Shown here: one piece after another, positions 57,727-64,000 of the stretch
Numbering within the stretch: the first letter of the stretch is position 1
Layout: each line of letters opens with the position of its first letter
NCBI GenBank assembly: GCA_001600175.1
Contig: BCJC01000007.1
Location: 1,326,115 to 1,390,114, forward strand
Length of the DNA stretch: 64,000 bases
Origin: Erythrobasidium yunnanense
Taxonomy: Eukaryota; Basidiomycota; Cystobasidiomycetes; Erythrobasidiales; Erythrobasidiaceae
Direction of reading: 5' to 3'
Program-made: the position numbers and the translations under genes
Notes under the pieces: model-generated
The model's database searches: none
Told to the model about the DNA's origin: nothing
Seen by the model: the letters and a program-made list of their open reading frames with translations, nothing else

Positions 57727-58891
57727 ATGCATGCTTCATCGAAAATGACGTTGCTTCTTGCTTCTTCCACCTTGTGCATGCTCTCGCGCACTTTAACCAA
57801 ATCTCTTCTTTCTTCTTCCATACTAATACGCCCTTCTTACCGTTCATATCCTCGCACTTTCTCCTCTTCCCGCATCATGACAGAAGCGACCAACAACCCC
57901 GACGGGACCAAGATCCCTCACCCTGACAAAATCCCAGCAGAAATCAACAAGGATGGATACAAGCCTATTCCAGAAACAGGCTGGGAGGGAGAAGTGCCTT
58001 CGCATAAGGGAGGAGACTACGAGAAGGACTTTATGAATAAACCCCCGTATAAATGGAACAGCGACAAGTTTGTAAAGAAATACGAGGCGTGAGTCAATCT
58101 ACAGACGTATGTGTGTGAAGGCAAGAAGCTGAGAGAAAGATTCCAGACAATGCTGGTGCGGGAACGTCAAGTTTGAATACGCCGGCGATCCTTGGGACTC
58201 GAAATTCTGCCATTGCACAGACGTGCGTAGACATGCTTATACTTGCGATGAGCATGCTAAGAAGTCCTGTCAACAGTGCCAGCGTCTCCATGGAGCGCCG
58301 CTGCAACACGCTGTCGTGAGTGCCTTCAGATCGTCATCGAGGCACAGATTGGCTGATATTGCTTTAAACACTAGATCTTCCCCAAGGTATATTGGAAGAC
58401 TTAGTATCTACCTCACGCTGTAGAAGCTGACTTCGTGCGATCCACTCAGACCTCCGTCCGGATGAGCAAGAGCGAGTGTCACAGCGAAGGATCTAGCTGT
58501 TTGAGCTTCTTCAGCACTGACACAAAGACATCCGTACACAATGTACCATGCAAGATATCATGTGACAACTGTGGATCAGCTCTGTTCGATGAGGTGCGAT
58601 CTGATCAATCAAAGCGTGGGCACGTTTCACCCAGACTTACGATTTCATCGTTGTTTGAATTTACAGGGAAGGAACACTGTTCTATGCTACCCCTCCTCTT
58701 TCAACTTCGGAGAAGGCCGCAAGATGCCTGACGATTTCAAGGCTAAATGCCATATCTTCTACGGATCAAGAAGCATGGACTGCGTGGATGGTCTTCCGAA
58801 GTGGGCAGGCCACAAGGATCACAGTGAATTAATCCCTGAAGTAGCACAGACCAAAGAACAGCAGGACAAGTTACGTCAACCGAAGTTCTAG
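57727..58891 (+). CDS. GFA/CENP-V-fold (Mss4-like) zinc protein, possibly mitochondrial
   Basis: This protein belongs to the glutathione-dependent formaldehyde-activating (GFA) superfamily of zinc proteins with beta-tent fold. The first exon codes a basic Ser/Arg-rich leader (LSRTLTKSLLSSSILIRPS and on) typical of a mitochondrial presequence, then MTEATNNPDGTKIPHPDKIP. The Met at 57877 would give a cytosolic form. Spliced exons supply the zinc ligands: CWCGNVKFEYAGDPWDSKFC, HCTDCQRLHGAPLQHAVIFP, PCKISCDNCGSALFDE and GRNTVLCYPSSFNFG. The C-terminus reads HIFYGSRSMDCVDGLPKWAG, ending KLRQPKF. This family in fungi (about 190-240 residues) has mostly unknown substrates, and GFA activity itself has been questioned. 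Intron joins of 40-65 nt were verified by frame. Confidence 0.83.
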
Positions 58892-59048
58892 ATTGTCAAG
58901 TAGCAGTGAAAGTAGGATAACGAGTGGATCCAAATAGAGGAAGATGTATGTATAAGTCCACGTATGTAGCGCGTATCTAGTCAGAAAATTCCATAGCCGA
59001 GCCAAATTGACCTTATCGTCTTGCACTCGCTTCGATTTGCGTATACCA

Positions 59049-60436
59049 ATGCTCGCAAAGCAGTCCTTTTCTTCTTTCATATCCACACCACTCCGTCGAA
59101 GCTTCGCTACTACATCTGCCAGAATGTCCTCTTCTAAGCTCAAGGTCGTCGTGACGCGCAGTGGGCTCGCTTTGCCGGAAACTTGGACAATATCGTAACT
59201 CACACAGACCTTGCCAGCTCTACCGGATCAAGGTGCCAATCTTCTCGCTGAAGACAGTCGCATAGAAGCTATAACATGGCCTGAAGACCGCGTAAAGAAT
59301 CCTATGCTATCGAAATACCCGGAAATATCGAAACGCTGACTTTCTGGATACATCATAGCCCTGCGATAGACAATGGCTTCTGGACAATATCAAAGGCGCC
59401 TCTGGTCTGCTGTGCATGCTCAATGATAAATGCGACCAAGAGTTACTCAATCAAGCTGGCGATAAGCTGAAAGTAATCTCGTCCTTCTCGGCTGGATGTG
59501 AGCGGACTCCTATGCCTCCGCGAACTAGGTTATGTGCTAAATTCACAGCTGCAGTTGATCATGTCGACCTTCCTGCGCTGAAAGAACGCAATATACGGCT
59601 TGGATACACGCCCTCTGCGCTCACAGATGCTGTTGCAGACCTGACAGTCATGCTAGCTTTGATGGCAACGCGAAGAGGAGGAGAAGCAATGCGACGTGTG
59701 CTAGACGGGGACTGGCCCAATATGCCATGGTCACCTCTGCTTCTCGCTGGACCTCAGATCAGTCAATCTACAGTCGGCTTTCTCGGATTCGGAAGGATAG
59801 CACAAGCTACGCTCGTTCGTCTACTACCGTTCGGGATCTCAAAAGCTCTATATCTAGGCTCCAAGCCTGGCCAACCTGCCAAAGAAGACCATTATGGAAT
59901 AGTCAAAGAACAGAGAATACCCATACAGCCGGCGCAAGACTGGAAACAGCTGGCGAAAGAAAGTGATATACTGATTGTTGGATCGGCATTGACGCCCGAG
60001 ACGAAACATCTCGTAGGCAGCGAGTTCCTCAGTCTCATGAAAAAGAGAGCTGTGGTCGTCAATATCGCTAGAGGGTGAGGACCACGCTTTTGTGGCAAGG
60101 GGAAATGCGACTGACGTGTTGAGTAGACCCATCATAGATACACAAGCACTCGTGAAAGCCCTTGAGACAGAACAGATATTCGGAGCAGCTCTCGATGTGA
60201 TCGAGAATGAACCTCAAATCCCGGCAGATCATCCTCTCGTGCAGCAACGTCGCTGTGTGGTAAGTCATTACCGACGAAGGAGCCTTTATAGAGCTAGCTA
60301 AGGTGTTTGCGACCAGCTTCTTCCGCATATCGGATCCGCAAATATCGAGACGAGAAGCTTGATGTCTGAAGAATCTGTCAAGAATCTTCAAGCTGGCTTA
60401 TTTGACGGGAAGATGGTCAATGAGAAAGCTCTGTGA
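59049..60436 (+). CDS. D-isomer-specific 2-hydroxyacid dehydrogenase, glyoxylate/hydroxypyruvate reductase-like
   Basis: This NAD(P)-dependent enzyme most likely reduces glyoxylate or hydroxypyruvate. The leader [20 protein letters not shown] looks like a mitochondrial presequence; [10 protein letters not shown] at 59121 would give a cytosolic form, and 59007 is a further in-frame Met. The spliced body has [60 protein letters not shown], the Rossmann motif [45 protein letters not shown] (catalytic Arg), [20 protein letters not shown] (catalytic Glu) and [11 protein letters not shown] (catalytic His). All catalytic residues are present. It ends KMVNEKAL. The family contains formate, glycerate and phosphoglycerate dehydrogenases too; GRHPR fits best by the VIENEP and HIGSA contexts. 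The exact first intron donor is uncertain. Confidence 0.87.
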
Positions 60437-60613
60437 ACACAAGATTCGCGTCCTGTGGAAGCGCTGTCTTGACCATACTATATGAGGCCCAAAGCTATCG
60501 CTAGAATAGGATAGAGAGTTGTAATAGCATGATAAGGTAGATCGCATAATAGACTCGAAGAGATCGTGCATTGCGACCAGGTCGGCTTCTTACCATCAAA
60601 CCATGGCCGGGCA

Positions 60614-63600
60614 ATGAGCTCTTCGCGTGCATCGCTCGACTCAGAGAGCGGCTACTCTGTCGTCGACCACAGCAATGACGGCCACTCTCTACGACGCCCA
60701 AGCGAGATCATTGCTCGAAACAGCCAGTTGGCCAAGAGTTACGGGACAAGCAGCGATGGCCGACTCAACTCGTATTCGTATGTAGAGTTGACAGCAATGC
60801 ATCAGAACCAGCTCGCGAACCCTCTACATGCTATGCTTGCAGGATCTCGAGCATACTCTCAACGCCGACAACCTCCACTGCCGCCGTGATCAGTACGAAC
60901 CTGAGCAACCTGAATCCACTGCGATCCACGACTGGCCCGAAGACAGGAGCAACTCGAGGCAAAGCTGCGACTCCCATAGTCTTATCCGACTTGCCGAAAG
61001 TCTCGCGCAAGGACTTTGACGCGTACATCGAATCTATCCGGGCAGACTATACGACATGGAGCAAGCTACAGACTGCTCTTGCTGACAGGCCTATCCTAGA
61101 AGATATAGATGCGGATGAGTTGCTGGACGAAGAAGCTAGTCGGCGCAAGAAAGCCGTTGCTCAAGCGCTCGAAGGCAGTAACCTAGGGCAGGAGAAGAAA
61201 GGTCGCAGGAGGAGACAATTACCTTCTCTGGATGAGATACCGCAGATCTTCTTCGAGGAAAACTTCAACTTGGCGAATCCGCATACATTCGAAGTCGTGA
61301 CAACCGGATCATCTGGAGCAGCGCAAGGAAACAGGAAACAACAAAGCTTGAGTGATTTCTCAACAGATCAAATACTTCAAGAGAAGCTATCGCACTACCT
61401 CGATATAGTGGAAGTCCATCTGAGCGTGGAGATTTCGATGCGATCAGCCTCGTTCTTCTCGGCGCTCTCGAATCTGCAAGCGCTGGATTCACAATCAGCA
61501 GAAGCACTGAAGGAGATAGCGTCGCTCAAGACAGTCTTGACAGAAGTCGATACGAGCGTGGCTCAGAAAGGCTTGGAAGCTGTGCGGAAAGGCGCGAAGC
61601 GGAGGAAGCTCAGCGAACTTGATCAAGCAGTAGAGAGGGTCAAGGAGGTCCTAAGAGCTGTCGAGCAGGCGGAAGACATGGGCGAAGCTGGAGAGATCGA
61701 TGGCGCTCTGGACCTTATCGAAGCGCTGGAGAATGAGTGGGATGCGAGCCTACAAGACGAGACAACTTTTCCGATAGACAAGGCTGCTGCTTCTACCACC
61801 GTAGCGTATACAACCCAACCCCTGGCGGTCATAGGCGAAGATGACGAGTGTGAAGTGTCTGCTCAAGCCTCGAAGCAACCGAAGACCCCGTTGACGAGTA
61901 TATTTCGCCGAGCGCAACACCACGCTCCTGTGCGGATAGCGCGAATACATGCCCTAGCCGGCGTCCCTGCTCGACTCTCATCTTTACGTCTCGCGATCGC
62001 GCAAGCGCTTGAGCACGAATTGCTAGCAGTCCTGTTACACGAGCGCGGCGAGGCCCTGTCCGACTTCCCAACCTTCAGCACATCCGATATAACAGAAACA
62101 GAAGGAAACGATGTGCAGGCCTGGCAGGACCGTGTCAAATCAAGCATAGAAGCCAAATCATCCAACATCATCCGAGGGCTTGTCCGCTGCGGCAAGCCTG
62201 CTGTAGACAGCGCGTTAATAGCATGGCGAGAAAGCTCTCTTCGGAACCTGCGGCGCACTTTGCAGGATCAGCTACCGCAAGCGGCTGCCGAGGCGCATGA
62301 CGATGACGAGGTCCGCAGCGGGGTTGACTCAAGTGGAAGATCGTCTTTCGAAGGTAGTCGGCCAACCATGGACGCGCCTGCATCCGGCTACTTGACCCTC
62401 GCAAGCATGCCTCATTCTGCTTTCATGGAGCTCAGCAATCAGATCTATACGGCTATGCTCGGCTGTATATCCGTGACAGACCTTCAAGCCCAAGTCATGC
62501 AGCAAACAGTCTCGCAAAGCCTTCTACCCACAAAGTCCGATAGTGCGACGGCTGGCAGCTCAGGTCAAGCTCTGAACGAAGCCTGGATAACAGCTCTACA
62601 AGCAGAGCTTACAGAGACAATCCAAGCTGTTGCGGATCTTGCGAATGCTCGACTTGCCAAGCTGGTTACAGGTCGAGCCGATGCACACGCACACCTGCCT
62701 TTGCGGCAGTTCGTCGAAATTTTCGAGTATACTTGGCAATTTGTGCTCAAGTGCGAAACCCTCGGTCGCAAGATGATCGTTGGGCTCCGGGGTGTCATTC
62801 TCGCCCAGGTTAGTCATTACACAAGCTATCGATGGTATTCTCTGACTGAATACGCTCGTACAGTCGAAAACCTTCCTCCAGACATTCCATCAACGCCAGC
62901 TTACAGCTTCTGCAAAGGCAGTGGAAACGGAACAATGGTCGCCCACCGACATTTCTGCAGCCATACAAAGCGTAGTCTCGCGCTTGGTAGACAGTGCGAT
63001 GCAAGATCCGCCTCAGCTCAGCTTCAAGAACCAGTCGCAAGTGTCTGAGCAGACATTATCAGTCTCCGCCAAACACCTTACAGTGGAGGACAAGGAGTTC
63101 TTCGCTGTCTCTGCTGGTCTCCGCTCTTTAGAAGTGCTAGAAGAATACCTACAGATAGTCATCAACCTACCTCAGCTTACTACCGATGTGATGAGCAAGA
63201 TCATCGAGTTCCTTAAGCAATTCAACTCGCGAACCTGTCAAGTCGTTTTGGGAGCCGGTGCGATGCGCTCAGCTGGGCTGAAGAACATTACCGCAAAGCA
63301 TCTTGCTCTAGCTTCGCAAGCTCTTTCAATCATGATCTCTCTGATCCCCTACATTCGTGAATGCTTGCGGCGGCATCTGCGCGCGAAACAAGCTGTTATT
63401 CTTGTTGATTTCGACAAACTCAGGCGGGATTATCAAGAACATCAGTACGAAATCCACGCGAAGCTAGTTGCTATCATGGGAGACCGTCTATCCGTACATT
63501 GCAAGACCTTACAAAGCATTGATTGGGAGAAAGAGGGTGACTCTGCGCCACCCAACGCATACATGGAGACGCTTGTCAAGGAGGCAGGAACGCTGCATAA

Positions 63601-64000
63601 GGTTCTGCTGAAGTACCTCCCCGGCACAGCATTAGAATTGGTAATGATGCAAGTCTTGTCGGCCATCAACTCGCGACTCGCGGACGAGTACAGCCGGATC
63701 GAAGTGAAGTCGGAGGGTGCGAAGGAGCGCATCTTAGCAGACGCAAAGTACATGCGAGTCAAGTTCTCCGAGCTGAAAGGTCTCGAAAGGCCTGCGCCTG
63801 GTGCAGTGCGTGGTAGTCTCATCGTATTTGAGCATAGACTGACCGTCTCCACAGGAACTGGAGAGCCTCATACAGATGAAAAAGGTCGTAGCCCCCGCAG
63901 CCGCTCCTACGCCTGCACCACCGGTCAAGTCATTCGTGACACCCTCTCTGACCAGAGCACGTACCGGCTCCGTCTCGCAGCATAAGCGGACACCTTCGTC
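60614..64000 (+). CDS. VPS54: GARP complex subunit Vps54 (3' end beyond window)
   Basis: Vps54 is a subunit of the Golgi-associated retrograde protein tethering complex that receives endosome-derived vesicles. The start MSSSRASLDSESGYSVVDHS is placed at 60614. An intron with donor near 60778 and acceptor near 60842 joins LNSYS to ISSILSTPTT. The conserved N-terminal part reads LPSLDEIPQIFFEENFNLAN, PHTFEVV, LQEKLSHYLDIVEVHLSVEI and RSASFFSALSNLQALDSQSA. A middle helical region follows. A further intron near 62810 leads to the C-terminal domain with SAKHLTVEDKEFFAVSAGLR, LALASQALSIMISLIPYIRE and LLKYLPGTALELVMM. The last intron joins PAPGA to ELESLIQMKKVVAPAAA, and the frame is still open at the window end, so only the Ala/Pro/Ser-rich tail is cut. 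Confidence 0.92.

Noticed and set aside
1-64000. Mobile elements, tRNA, rRNA, CRISPR
   Set aside because: Scanning for transposase or reverse-transcriptase motifs, long terminal repeats, tRNA B-box sequences and regular repeats by eye found none; a tRNA or repeat search program would be decisive.

Overview
The window is a gene-dense stretch of a fungal nuclear genome, most likely a basidiomycete with a compact genome (a smut- or rust-lineage yeast would fit). The evidence is many short introns of about 45-65 nt with GT...AG ends and ctgac/ctaac-like branch sites, very short intergenic spaces, roughly balanced base composition, and gene families typical of Dikarya (SCAP/Scp1, CreC, Zn2Cys6 regulator, GT34, ErdS). 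I recognise 30 protein-coding genes; those at the two window edges are cut. I saw no tRNA, rRNA, CRISPR array or recognisable transposon.

Layout. 1-10 kb: IAH1-type esterase (cut), MCP1, PEX12, the sterol sensor SCAP/Scp1 and a Rieske oxygenase. 10.9-15 kb: CreC/WDR20-type WD40 protein, a seven-exon splicing-factor gene (SF3B6/p14) and a small secreted six-cysteine protein. 15.3-30 kb: a glycan-flavoured block with a membrane-anchored PL14 lyase-like protein with a mucin-like stalk, a GT31 glycosyltransferase, a Zn2Cys6 regulator, an inositol 5-phosphatase and a GT34 glycosyltransferase. 30-43 kb: RXT3-like Rpd3-complex subunit, a small membrane protein, a Methyltransf_16 lysine methyltransferase, a Cys-rich-tailed protein, an ADF-H/coiled-coil/PH protein, a DCR2-like phosphatase and SRP receptor beta. 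43-50.5 kb: VPS25, then an alpha/beta hydrolase tail-to-tail with a 1039-residue fusion of aspartyl-tRNA synthetase and DUF2156. 51-64 kb: SF3A3/Prp9, a LisH-CTLH protein, FYV7 and UTP30/CIC1 (head to head), a GFA-fold enzyme, a hydroxyacid dehydrogenase and VPS54 (cut).

The standout is the 44.4-50.5 kb pair. The AspRS-DUF2156 fusion has the architecture of ErdS, which uses Asp-tRNA to put aspartate on the 3-OH of ergosterol. The neighbouring HSL-like hydrolase is a good candidate for the matching Erg-Asp hydrolase (ErdH), so the two would form a synthesis/turnover module for an aminoacylated sterol. I rebuilt the exons of both genes by hand and both close in frame (13 exons/1039 residues; 8 exons/414 residues). 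The fusion is a strong call; the hydrolase's role is inferred from family and position.

Most other genes are ordinary housekeeping functions. Several short divergent pairs (SRP102/VPS25, FYV7/UTP30, RXT3/small membrane protein, SF3A3/LisH-CTLH, IAH1/MCP1) have 80-150 bp between start codons and probably share promoters.
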